Assembly: GCA_037074765.1 (NCBI GenBank)
Contig: JBAMDO010000039.1
Location: 434,001-498,000 of the forward strand
Direction of reading: 5' to 3'
Source: Mansonella perstans
Taxonomy: Eukaryota > Nematoda > Chromadorea > Rhabditida > Onchocercidae
DNA: 64,000 bases
This document shows, piece by piece, positions 35,501 through 46,543 of the stretch. How positions within the stretch are numbered: the stretch's first letter is position 1; the number at the start of each line of letters is the position of its first letter. The notes beneath the pieces are model-generated. The model was not told the DNA's origin. It was given only the letters and a program-made list of their open reading frames with translations, and made no database searches. The position numbers and the translations under genes are program-made.

Positions 35501-38500
35501 ATGAGCGGATTTTTCAGGTGAATAAATTTTATTCAGTTTTTACTTTCTATTCTGTAATATCAAGCTAAAAAAGAAATCAATTAATAATGAATATTTGATA
35601 AATGCTATTATCATTTGTAGGAAACGAGACGAATTGTAGCCGCAGAATTTGCTCATATATCTTATAATGAATACCTTCCGTTATTACTAGGAAATCGATT
35701 AATGAACAAATATGATTTGAACACTCTTAAATTTGATTATTATCATGGTAAGTTCCTAAATAATAGTAATATGAAAGGCATTACTTTTTGTATATCTAAT
35801 GCAAAAAAATATATACCTAATTGACATTACTTGAGTTAATATGATTTGTACAGTGATAATCAGAAATGGACAAATTAATGGTTAGTTTCAGTTCTTATGG
35901 GTTTTCCCAGATCATTCTAATATTTCCATAAGCACTCCCTTTATTTTGATTTCTTGGGTTTCAGTTCTACTTTAATTTAATCCCAGATTTTCTCCACACA
36001 TTTTCATCGTTTTTTTACTGCAAGCGTGAGTGTTAAATGATAGAAAAATGATAAAAGATTATTGTAAAGATAGATGAAAGTCTGAAATTTTATGATTCTA
36101 AAGAATTGTCGTAGGTTATGATAACACATGTGATGCATCGATATCTCATCCTTTTGCGACATCTGCATTTCGTTTCGGTCATACCCTGGTTCGTCGGTTT
36201 TTCCCGCGTTTTGACGCTTCCTATCATAATTTCACTGAACCAGTGGATCTAGTAGATAATTTCAATTCCGTTGAAGCGATTTACGATGGCAAGCGAGGTT
36301 GTTTCAAAATGATTGCCTGAAATCTATCAAATTATTTGAGCTATTCCGTCTTAGCTAATGAAAAATTTTTTAACAATGTGTGATATAGTGGTGTCAAATG
36401 CTTCCATGCTAATAAGAGATAATCACGACTGATCTATTTCATCCAAGGTTTGTATGAAATAATTACCTCTCAATATAACGTAGAATTAATCCTGAATAAT
36501 TGTTTTTGAGTGATATTTTACAGGTAGTATTGATTCGTTACTTCTTGGCTTACTTGGCACCCCATCAATGGCTTTCGATAGGCATATTACCACTGCATTA
36601 AGAAATCACCTGTTTGGCCGACGAGGTGAACCACTTTCTGGAATGGACCTTATTAGTCTAAACATATTAAGAGCCCGTGATCATGGAGTACAACCTTACA
36701 ACGCTTTCCGGTATTGATTTTTCTTTTTATTTTCTTTATACAGCACATTTAACAAATTAAAACTAATATAAATATTAGAAGCTTTTGTTCGTAGTTGAAT
36801 ATCGAAATATCAATCAATAAAAATTTCGCCCGAAATTTGAAAAAAAAAACATGCTCTTTTCTTTATCGATTAATTAACTTACCTTTATTATTTTCATTAT
36901 TATCGTAGAGTATTTCCGAAATCAAATTACAGGAAAATTTTGAAAATGCCAAGCTAATAAAAAATATTCGAAGTGCGATAGCTAGCATAATTAGATTATT
37001 TTTATTATTGTTATTTTCTTCATAAGATAATTGTTATGTAAACATTTAAGGGAATTGTGCGATATTGGTGCAGCGAAAGATTTCAACGATTTGTTAAATG
37101 AAATGGATGAATCAGCTGTAGAAACGTTAAAAAATTTGTATAAAACAGTAAATGATATTGATTTATTTCCTGGGTTGCTCTGTGAAAGACCTATGAAAGG
37201 TAAAATGAAGAAGAGAAAGAAAGAGCGAAAAAAGTCAAAGTTGTGGTTTTAAAAAGAAATGAAAATAAATAACAATTTGCAAATATTTTTTAACGAACAA
37301 ATTTGTGCAAGTTTTTCATGCAATTAAATGAACGATAGAAAAAAATCATTGGAGTATTGTAGCATTCAAATCAAGTTTCATTTTATATTAAATATACTTT
37401 GCAATATTTTGAAAAATTTTAAAATTTAAAAGAGATTTCATCTTTAATTTCTAGATGCACTTTTACCACCAACAATGGCATGTATCATTGCTGAACAATT
37501 TCATCGTATAAAAAAATGTGATCGATTTTACTATGAGAATGATTTGTATGCAACACGTTTTAGAACAGGTAAATAATTGATCTTTTCTTTCGACTTATAC
37601 TCTTTTTTTTCTACTTAATTTAATCTGAAATATTAAAGACTTGAAAAAAGAACAAAGGAACAAATAATTATGTTAATTTGTCAGTAAGTATGTTTTATTA
37701 CATAACAATTATTAAAAATTGTTTATGTAAACTGATGCTTCAGAATATTTGAAAAAATTGGCTAAAAGTTATATGAACCAAAAAATAGAAGGATCTTTCT
37801 TTGTACACTTTAATTTAAAACTGGATTACTTTAATGCAGTCGAATTTTTGAAAATCTATTTTTAATTTAGTAATGATTTATAGTCATTTCAGTATTTTCC
37901 TTCCAGAAAGAAGAAATGAAATAGCGGTGTTGTTGTTGGGTGCATATTTTGTTGAATGATATCACTTACAGGGAATTGAAATGAAATTAAATGCAAGACA
38001 AATTAAATTATAGTGAATGCTTGATTTTCAGATGTTAATTTCAGGACAACTTAATGAAATCAGGAAAGTTACGCTAGCTTCGCTTTTATGTGCTAATAGT
38101 CAAGTGCTAAAAACTATACAGCCAAATGTATTTTTACTACCTGATGAATACAAGTAATTTTATTTCTTTATTTTCCGAATTTTACTAGTTCACAATTATG
38201 ATTTTCTTGATGTAATATTTCAATCTTTACAAAATTGGCAAATTTCAAAATGTATTTCCTAAGAAATTCCGCAAAGAATAGTTAGTCATTAATAAAATAA
38301 AAGGATGCAATTATTATTAAATTGATTAATGGATTATGAACTTCTGCAGTTGGATAAATTTTTAAAAAATTATTTATAAATGTTCAATCTTATATCATTA
38401 AATAATGCATGACAAATTAACTGATTCTTTGATAATTTGATTATAAATTCATTCCATACGATCATCATATTCATGAATTCCAAATTAATAATGATCGCGA

Positions 38501-39375
38501 ACGTTATATTCAATAAGTTAGTTAATTAACTATTTAATTACTAACATTACGATGTATGACATAAATAAAAATTGATAAATTCCAGCAATGCTCAAGTTCC
38601 GTGTGCGCATTTAGAGCATATCAATTTGGAGCAGTGGATCGATCGGCGTTAGTTTTATTTCACATTATGATTATTAATTATAGCTTATATTTTGCAGTAC
38701 TTTTTAAATACTTATTTCGTTCATTTTCCTTTTTATACTTTTTATGCATGTGCTTTTTGTTGAAGGAATTTTTGAATTTTGATGAAATAAAAGAGAAATT
38801 AAATTTGCAAGTGTAGCAAATTTTCAGCTCGCTGTTACGTTGGTAATATCGCAATAGCACCTGATGAAACAAAACATACGTCACCTTGCCAGACTTGTAC
38901 ATGTACCGCTAAAGGGGTATGTATATAATTGTCGTAAGAATTTCTAATTAATGAAATAAGTGAAATTTGTTAAAATTTTTCATAACAAAAATTTTTTAAA
39001 ATTGCTTTTTAGGAATTAATTTACCAGAGAAAATACTTAAAATCAAATTTATTTCAGTCTCAATGTGATACAATAATGATTAGGAATTGTGCGGCTCTCT
39101 TCAGTCAATATAATCTAAATGAAATTATGAAGGTTTGTGTAGAGATTTTTATGAGAAATAAATAAAAAAAAAAAATTGTTTAAATTAATTTAATGATGTT
39201 AAAGTAAAATTTATCGCTTATTCCTAAAATCATAACTTACCGTTTCTTATCATTTTTTACACTTTCTCTTAGTCATTATTATTTATATTTGCATATATCT
39301 AAATGTTAAAAAAAAAAATTACGCTTTCAGGATATGTCTTGCGTTGTACAATGTGCTCATCTATTCCGGCATTGA
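26559..39375 (+). CDS. Secreted tandem haem-peroxidase: pseudoperoxidase domain plus active peroxidase domain
   Basis: Two animal haem-peroxidase domains in one polypeptide of roughly 1,500 residues and about 30 exons. After a leader ([13 protein letters not shown]), domain 1 starts near 27683 ([10 protein letters not shown]) and runs to about 32030 (PCNEILQW). Domain 2 runs from 33237 ([15 protein letters not shown]) to about 38647, followed by a Cys-rich tail (CQTCTC) and a stop in exon 39331-39375. Domain 2 has distal GQILDHELT (His at 33846), catalytic Arg in GDERNS and proximal His in FRFGHTL (36180). Domain 1 has AHFVYTDL at the distal site, His in place of the Arg, and no proximal His, yet keeps TSFLDAS and IGRDHG. 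Exon 31952-32133 contains both the end of domain 1 and the start of the domain 2 pro-region, so this is a fusion rather than two genes. RRKR at 32100-32111 could be cleaved. Likely roles are cuticle or matrix cross-linking (inference). Confidence 0.9.
28021..28320 (+). repeat. TTG/TTA-type degenerate microsatellite in a peroxidase intron
   Basis: About 300 bases of imperfect trinucleotide-like T-rich repeats (TTG, TTA, TTC, GCT units) on the sense strand, inside the intron between exons 27683-27876 and 28660-28878. The strand asymmetry is strong. No protein similarity. Confidence 0.7.
32349..32388 (+). repeat. Strong intronic hairpin, 17-bp stem
   Basis: AATAACTGGATGTGACT (32349-32365) pairs with AGTCACATCTAGTTATT (32372-32388) around the 6-base loop CAATTA, with a single position that becomes G-U in RNA. 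It lies in the intron between the exons 31952-32133 and 32586-32715, that is, between the two peroxidase domains. Confidence 0.75.
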
Positions 39376-40515
39376 AATTAATTCCATATAATTTGAACTT
39401 TTTTTTTTCGTGTAAGAAAAAAAAATGAACTGGAATCCCTAACATCAATTCCCTCATAAACATATTTGTCCTCCCACAATCTACCAATAAATGTTCCGGA
39501 AATTCTTCCAGAAAATGGAACTTATGCCAGTTGTTTTTTCCACCATGCATTTTCATTTCACAATCTACTGATAAGGATTCTGAAAGTTTTTCAGAAAAAA
39601 AAGACTCGAATAACAAATATATAATTAGGAGTATTCTTTATGTAGTCAGCAATAAACAGGAAATAATTTATTTTGCTGAATTTACTTTATAATATGTGTA
39701 CGGATATGAACAATTCGAAATGCTTTGTTTATTAAATTTGCTATAACAAGATTTTTTGACAAAAACATAATTTCTTTATTATTTAGAAAATGTTATTTTC
39801 CTGTTGCATACTTCCTGGAATGAATACATATCAAATATCTGATATTCAGGACAAGCATGGTACTGTCAGCAATGTATGCATGAATGACTACTTTTACAAT
39901 TGCTATTCTTACAGCCAATATATAATCCCATTTTAATTATATCTCATGCATTATTTCCGTACATATCTCCCGCTAGCAATTTTCTTGTACATTTTTGATA
40001 AGAAAGCTACCCTTCAGCAAAAAAATCAATTATCCACTACAGGTATACATTTCACCAATCCTCTTAACCAGTTAGAATTCAGTAAACTCCCTGAAATGCC
40101 CTATGCAAGAAAGATAATATATATAAAAATCTTTCGTACGTCTTGCAATGCAAACTACTTTAAGGGAATTTGAAATGTTCCTTAACAATAAACGACAATT
40201 TATTCGTTAGACATATAATAGAACATGTTCAAGAATGCAACTCTACCTGCTGAAGTTCGAATAAAATAGACGAGAGGATACCCCATTTCATTAATTCTAA
40301 ATGAACTACCTATTTTTCTGAGTACACAATATTTTACATCTAGGAATATTTCTTCTGCTATATATAAAGGGAATTCAAAGAGCAAGCTGCAGCAATCAAG
40401 AAGCTAAGCCGTACATGTAACAACAATCTAAAACAAAAAAATTAGTGAAAAAAATAGCTAACACCACTAAAACTGTTCTACTTCATAATCCATGCGGTAT
40501 ATTAACTCCTTTCTC
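39376..40515. other. Convergent 3' region between peroxidase and Y-box gene
   Basis: The two flanking genes point towards each other. AATAAA at 39486-39491 could serve the peroxidase, and TTTATT at 40199-40204 (AATAAA on the minus strand) the Y-box gene. An imperfect duplication of about 45 bases (CACAATCTAC...) occurs near 39473 and 39558. A frame open on both strands here has no recognisable product. Confidence 0.5.
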
Positions 40516-43500
40516 TTATTGACCGTTCATAGCAGCGTTTGAGGCATTCTTAATTTCCTTTACCATGGCTTCCGTCTCAGACTGACTTGCATCCGTGGTA
40601 GCCGTTGAGCGACGACGTGTTCCGCCATCTAAACTCTCATTTGCCTGACTTTTATTGATAACCGAACATCATAAGAAATATTCTACAATCCATCATCATC
40701 CAGAATGACATATGGATAAGTGAAAAAGCAAAACCGTGGAAGCGAAAACCAAGAAGAAATAAAAGGAACAGTTTGCCCGAAAATCTACAACTTAAAAACT
40801 ACTCTTTCGTGTTGACCGACGAGCATCTCCACGACCTTCACTATGAGCACTATTGCCCACGTCGTTGTGATTGTTCTCCTTCTTCCCATTCTCACCGTCA
40901 CCTCCGTTTTCAGCATGATCTCCAGCACCACTAGCCGATTTTTTCAAAGCAGGTGGCAGACGGCGAGCTGCAAAAGCAAAAGCGAATCTAATTCAAAATC
41001 AGCATTCAAACACAGTTTGAATTTGTCTGTAGAACGAAAGATATTCATGAATTGTAGAGCTTACGCGTTAAAAAGTCAGTTTCGATGTTACGTACGAAGT
41101 TCCAAGTTGATCAAAATTAACCTCTAAAATTACGAACACGTCGCCGACGTTCAGCATTTGGTTTTGGCTTTATGTCTGCATTGTCATCCTCTTGTTTCCC
41201 GTTTGGTTTTTGCTCTTGCTCATCGCGTTGATCTAAATGAATAGCTTCAATCGAATACCTAATATCATCTCGTTTCTTTCAATTAACACATGCAGCTCTA
41301 AAACTATCGCTGAAAACTTTGATATTTCATAACAACTAAATCGAAACAATAATTGACTTTCTTGATGCATCGCCGAAACAAGTTCATAAAGTAATCGATT
41401 ATATAAATGATAACATACATTTTGCATTTTCTTGACGAATTGCTCGTTCACGCCTGAATGCTATGCGATGACGAAAACTATAGAATTGAAAATTGTGATA
41501 TCTGCTGCCACGAACCTGAAGTATAATCAAATTATTCAGAACTTGAATAAAAGCACAGTTCAATGTTCTAACTTTGGTATGAAATGCTTTTAATGCGTTA
41601 TAATTAAGGGAATAGCAAATTTTTGGAATCACAGCAATGTTCACTTATCATGGTGCCATACTTTCGGATCTTGTTTCAAACAGTACCTCAGCACCATCCG
41701 GTCCGGTAACATTGGCCGCTTCGGGTCCTCGCTTTCCCTCAACAATATCAAAAAGGACTTCTTCGCCATCTCCTAGAGTGCGCAGATAGTACTTAATAAT
41801 TCGTGATTTTGCAATGGCTGTCTGAAACATTAAATTGCATTAATCCACACTTCAATAAAAACTTAAACCTTAATATCATCATCATTCGAAAGTTCAAAAC
41901 AAAGGCAACAGAGCATATTCAAACCTTTGACTGTAGAATAGTTCTGAAAAGTGACGATTCCTTCCAATTAACTCTTAAAATACCTGATGCACGAAAACGT
42001 CGTCTTCTTTGTCGTCATTTCGTGCGATAAACCCGTAATGACAGCGGACACTGTACCACTTGACTGTACCCTTTACCCCTAACAAGTACATTTTTGGATC
42101 AACGCTTATTAGAGTGAAGATCGAATAATAGCACAAATTTAACCATTATACCCTAGACCAATCCTGACTACTGCACAACCAAAGATTAATATTCCAAATA
42201 AAATTGTAATGAACGACACTTCTGACTTCCAAAACCTTCTCTCATGAACAATAATTTACCCTTTTCAAGAATGGGCTTTTTTGCCTGCTCGATTTTCCAG
42301 GCAATACGGCGCTCCTCATCGGTAATGCGCGAACGACGCAATCCTTTAACATTATTGTTTTGCCCCTTGAAAATTAAAGCATCAAATTTTTAGAGCTGGA
42401 TATATGATTATGATCTAGCAAAATAATTTGGATTACAACGTAATAGGTTGACGTCAAGAATTTGAAAAACATATTACAAGGAAATTCGAACTATGAAAAG
42501 AACCATGTAAAAATAGGCTCGAAGAAATGGCTTGAATGAGATTAGCATTTTCTGCAGAATTTTTGAAAAAAATATATTCCCATGCGATATATAACGCAGA
42601 AGATGAAACCGTCACAACATTGGAATACTACTATAATCAAGATAAATTCATTAAAAAACAACACCGTAAAATGCATAGTATGATTACTTTGCCAATGTTT
42701 TTGACATCCTGAATGTTACCATTCGTGTCGATTTCTTCCTTCTTACCATCCACCTACAAAAATATTAGATATTTCATTAACAGAATGTGACTTCTAAAAA
42801 ATGTCAAATCCATCTTTTACTATTCTTTAATTTTCGGCTTTTATGAAACTGTGATAGCAGGAACGCAACAAACTGATGATGGTAGAAAAATTACAAAAGA
42901 ATTTGTACAAAAAACTCATCAGCGGGCATATCTACCTTAACAAAAGGACAGCTTCTGTTGCCTAAACATATATCATGTACCATAAGAAAGTTTTTATTGC
43001 TCATCTTGCGAGAAATACAACTTTTATTACAACAATTATGCGAATTAAATAAATTTCTGGCCAATGCTACACTTGCATTGATCATACACATACACATAAA
43101 GCTTGCATTGATCATACACATAAATTATAAAAGCTATAATCTACTGATACCATTTAATATTCGGTTTCTTTTCCCCACCTGAGTTTAAAATAATTAAGCT
43201 TTCATGCACTAATATCAAGTCTCTGAGTACGAAACTATTCTTCCTCTTCTAATCAATGTCTTTGTTCTGATCAAACACTCTTCCCAATAAATAAACACAC
43301 CGCAACTAAAAAATATGCGAAAGATATTCATGGGCACTGAACTTCTCGGTGAATGCGAAGTTACGAGAAAAAATTACAAAATATGTTTCATTGAATTTCT
43401 TCTCTTTTCATTTTCTGGAATTTGTAACAAGCGAGTGCAATCTCAAAATAATAATTTATGGCAGTAAATCATTCATAAAATTCCAACTGGAAGATACTTT

Positions 43501-43584
43501 TAAATGAGCACTTTGAAAAAAAGTAAAAGAGACCTCCTTTCCATTAGCCAAATGGGTTATCGATACTGGGACGCCACTTGACAT
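40516..43584 (-). CDS. cey: Y-box / cold-shock-domain RNA-binding protein (CEY family)
   Basis: Cytoplasmic mRNA-binding protein of the Y-box family, acting in mRNA packaging and translational control, especially in the germline. Minus-strand exons: 43584-43534 (start [11 protein letters not shown]), 42753-42688, 42365-42260, 42078-41984, 41821-41687, 41515-41419, 41232-41122, 40967-40803 and a last exon ending at the stop 40518-40516. The cold-shock domain spans about residues 75-150. VKGTVKWY is followed by the RNP1-like YGFIARND and RNP2 DVFVHQ, then [18 protein letters not shown] and [10 protein letters not shown]. The basic/acidic tail ([11 protein letters not shown], then Gly/Asn-rich sequence, then [17 protein letters not shown]) fits Y-box proteins. 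RNP1 has His where a Gly is usual. The phase between 40803 and the final exon did not fit a simple GT-AG junction, so that border is unresolved. The exact paralogue (cey-1 to cey-4) cannot be told. Confidence 0.9.
43072..43123. repeat. 30-bp tandem duplication in Y-box gene intron 1
   Basis: CTTGCATTGATCATACACATA occurs at 43072-43092 and 43102-43122, a period of 30 bases, inside the first intron of the Y-box gene. Confidence 0.8.
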
Positions 43585-44770
43585 ATTCCTTCTTTCGACA
43601 AGTCAAATTGTCTGACTTATACCCGATTCGAAGCAGCTGTAATTTTAAACTCTATGTTAATTGTAAAAAAACGTTTACCAATACTCCTTATATACTCCAA
43701 AATCATCAGATTTTACTCAAGCAAAATTCTTTTTAGCCAAAGAATACCAATTAAAATTTTTACTGAATTTAATTTATACCAATTAAAATTTTCACTGAAT
43801 TTAATAATCACAATTTCAAATTGCACTCAGGACTGACTTACAAAAGCACTTATCACATTTTTTACTCAAGAAATTCACATGTGAATTCAGTAAAAATTTA
43901 ATTGGCTATTACAATAGAACAGCCCAATTAGAAGACTTTATGGCATTTTAGTCCAACTTGCAGAGTGTGGTGAAAATTCAGGAACTTTCTGTCTAATCGA
44001 TCTAATATTTAGGAAGCACATTTCCGTCTAATGTAATTAAGATTCCAAGCCATATAATTATTCCTTCATGTCATGCAAAATTTCGAAGAAAAATTTTTGC
44101 TTCAAAAAATTAGCGAACTGCGAATTTAAATTTCGATAGAAAACTTGTTAAGAAATTATTTTGGAGAACTTGCAGAGAGTTGAAAAAAAAAAAAAACAAT
44201 ATAGATAAAGTATTTTAGGATAGTGTAATATTCTCAAGAGACAATATTTCTAGAATATATGCGATACAATGTCGCACTAAAAGTCATAATAACAATAGAT
44301 GCGCATTGATTTCCCAATAAAGATTTAAACTTCTCACGTATACACGTTGTCATACAATGATGAATACGCCAATACGTCAACACAACAACGTATCGCACAA
44401 TCTAATTTTTTCTGTACGCAACATTTGTGCAGAAAATACGTGAACCTTAATGCAGTATTAACGTGTACTTAGACACCCTGTATCTTACATATCCTATACC
44501 TAATGCATGTACATTCATTTGCAAGCCTATCAAATACAACATCACATATACGTGAACCGTAGTAAAATACCAAACATACTGCTAACTAGAAAGTTATCAA
44601 TGAAGAATGACATAAACTATCAGTGTAAATTGTTCCTAAAAATTTTACTACCGTAAGCTACGGAAAACCATTCCAAATATTGATAAAATGTTCAGGATAT
44701 CTAGGAAACTTAAATTTTGTAGCCTTTTGCAAAAATCATTTTGGCATTAAAAAAAAGGTTATTTGGAAAA

Positions 44771-45100
44771 AGGCAAAACTGAAATCCAGAAATATTCTGA
44801 AGGCAAAACTGGAATCCAGAAATATCCTGAAGGCAAAACTGGAATCCAGAAATATCCTGAAGGCAAAACTGGAATCCAGAAATATCCTGAAGGCAAAACT
44901 GGAATCCAGAAATATCCTGAAGGCAAAACTGGAATCCAGAAATATCCTGAAGGCAAAACTGGAATCCAGAAATATCATGAAGACAAAACTGGAATCCAGA
45001 AATATCATGAAGACAAAACTGGAATCCAGAAATATCATGAAGACAAAACTGGAATCCAGAAATATCATGAAGACAAAACTGGAATCCAGAAATATTCTGA
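44771..45100. repeat. Eleven-unit 30-bp minisatellite
   Basis: Exactly 11 head-to-tail units of 30 bases. The commonest unit begins AGGCAAAACTGGAATCCAGA and ends AATATCCTGA. Unit 1 differs at two positions. Units 2-6 are identical, unit 7 is a hybrid, units 8-10 read AGACAAAACT...CATGA, and unit 11 ends AATATTCTGA like unit 1. Because 30 is divisible by 3 and the unit lacks stops, several frames on both strands stay open. No ATG-initiated frame looks like a real gene, so it is called non-coding. Confidence 0.95.
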
Positions 45101-45381
45101 ACACTTCATATTATATGTATATATTTAATCCAAAATTACTTTTCTTCAATTTAAAATTTTTCATTTGCACAAATTTTCATTTAACAACAAACTTCTTAAT
45201 TCAATTTTATTTTCTTTGCAAATTATTGTTTTGAAAATGATCAACATACTTTGGAAATAGTTGAAACTAATCAAAGTGAAAAGTTGTATTTAGTAGAAAT
45301 AATTTGACAGTAACACGACTTTGACCTTACGAAATAATCGAGCAATTCCTATTCATTTTTTTTTTAAATCAAGAAATTCAA

Positions 45382-45730
45382 TTTGAGACATTTAATATTT
45401 TGGTAGTAAATTTAAAATTGAAAGACCCCAAGTAAGTACAAATTGCAAACAAAAAGTATAAAAGTTCAATATAAACATGTGAAGGACTTTTTAAAAAAGT
45501 TCAACATAAACGTATGAAGGACTTTTTAATTGAAGCAAAATATGTTTCTCTAGACAATATTTTCAACTTTTTGAGACAATTAATATTTTGGTAATAAATT
45601 TAAAATTGAAAGGCCCCAAGTAAATGCAAACTGCAAACAAAAATTATAAAAGTTCAACATAAACGAAAGTTCAACACAAATATATAAAGAACTTTTTAAT
45701 CTAAGCAATCAAATATCTGTTTGGACAATT
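45382..45730. repeat. Imperfect tandem duplication, 188-bp period
   Basis: TTTGAGACA...TTAATATTTTGG, then AAATTTAAAATTGAAAG, CCCCAAGTAA, GCAAACAAAAA and AAGGACTTTTTAA-like segments occur from 45382 and again from 45570. Each copy also holds a sub-repeat of AAAAGTTCAACATAAACG. It is diverged, hence older than the minisatellite next to it. Confidence 0.75.
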
Positions 45731-46527
45731 TATTATTTTCATCTCTTTCCAATTTAATTTTTATTTCTTAATAAAGTTATACACATTCCTTAAAGTGTAC
45801 TTATTTAAGTTCAAAAAAGTAATAAATTATATTATGTAAAATTTTGCAGTGGTAACATTGTTATGAAAATTTGAAATGTTCAACGAGCGATACGTAACGT
45901 ATGATTTGTATTCATGTAAAAGTGAAAAAATGATACGTCAAATATGATCCATGTTTTAATCAATTTAAGTGTAAATTGTGACAGGATGATGTTTAAGATA
46001 TGTATCATACTCGTATTTTGTTTTGATATTTGGTAAATGAGAATACGGATGAATGCAAAAATAATTGGATATTTATCAATTGTGGTAAGTGTTAGATAAA
46101 AAATGAGTTAAACAAAGGCGGAAATAATGGTGATAAATGAGTTGAAGGAGCAAGAAGATTGGAATGTTAGCTGGAGTTTGTCTGTTCTTTCCAACAAATG
46201 CACCATTAACTTCATTTATTATCTTCTACCCTTCCTGTATTCATTCTTGTCAAACAACTGCTGCTCCAACGGTAACTTCACTCTAACAATCTTCTACACT
46301 TTATAGTATACTTAACAAGCAGGTTGATGTAGTAGGATTGTTTCCGGCATGCTCCATGATTAGAATACTCAATTATTTTTAATTGAAAAGATAGGATACA
46401 TGTAGTTGTAACGTATGATTTGAATTATGAAAGTTGTAATGCAAAGCAGGGCTATTTTAATTACAGATATACTTAACAAGCAGGTTAATGTAATTTATTT
46501 CAGGTGTACTCCGACGAATTGAATTGC

Positions 46528-46533
46528 TTTCAG
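46528..46533 (+). other. Probable trans-splice acceptor upstream of F-spondin
   Basis: TTTCAG ends 10 bases before the start ATG at 46544, giving a very short 5' UTR as usual for SL-spliced mRNAs. Confidence 0.5.
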
Positions 46534-46543
46534 ATAAGAAATA

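Larger units (their letters stand above)
43585..46527. other. Intergenic region between divergent Y-box and F-spondin genes
   Basis: About 3 kb between divergently transcribed genes. It contains a 32-bp duplication of ACCAATTAAAATTTT (43746 and 43778), the 30-bp minisatellite at 44771-45100 and a 188-bp-period duplication at 45382-45730. No exon with recognised similarity. The two promoters are expected here. Confidence 0.5.

Noticed and set aside
26559..39375. Two separate adjacent peroxidase genes
   Set aside because: Exon 31952-32133 links the end of domain 1 with the pro-region of domain 2 and following exons stay in phase.
44680..45234. Repeat-encoded proteins of 121-184 residues on both strands
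   Set aside because: They are the 30-bp minisatellite read in several stop-free frames. The plus-strand decapeptide frame has no ATG, and flanking codons are AT-rich noise.
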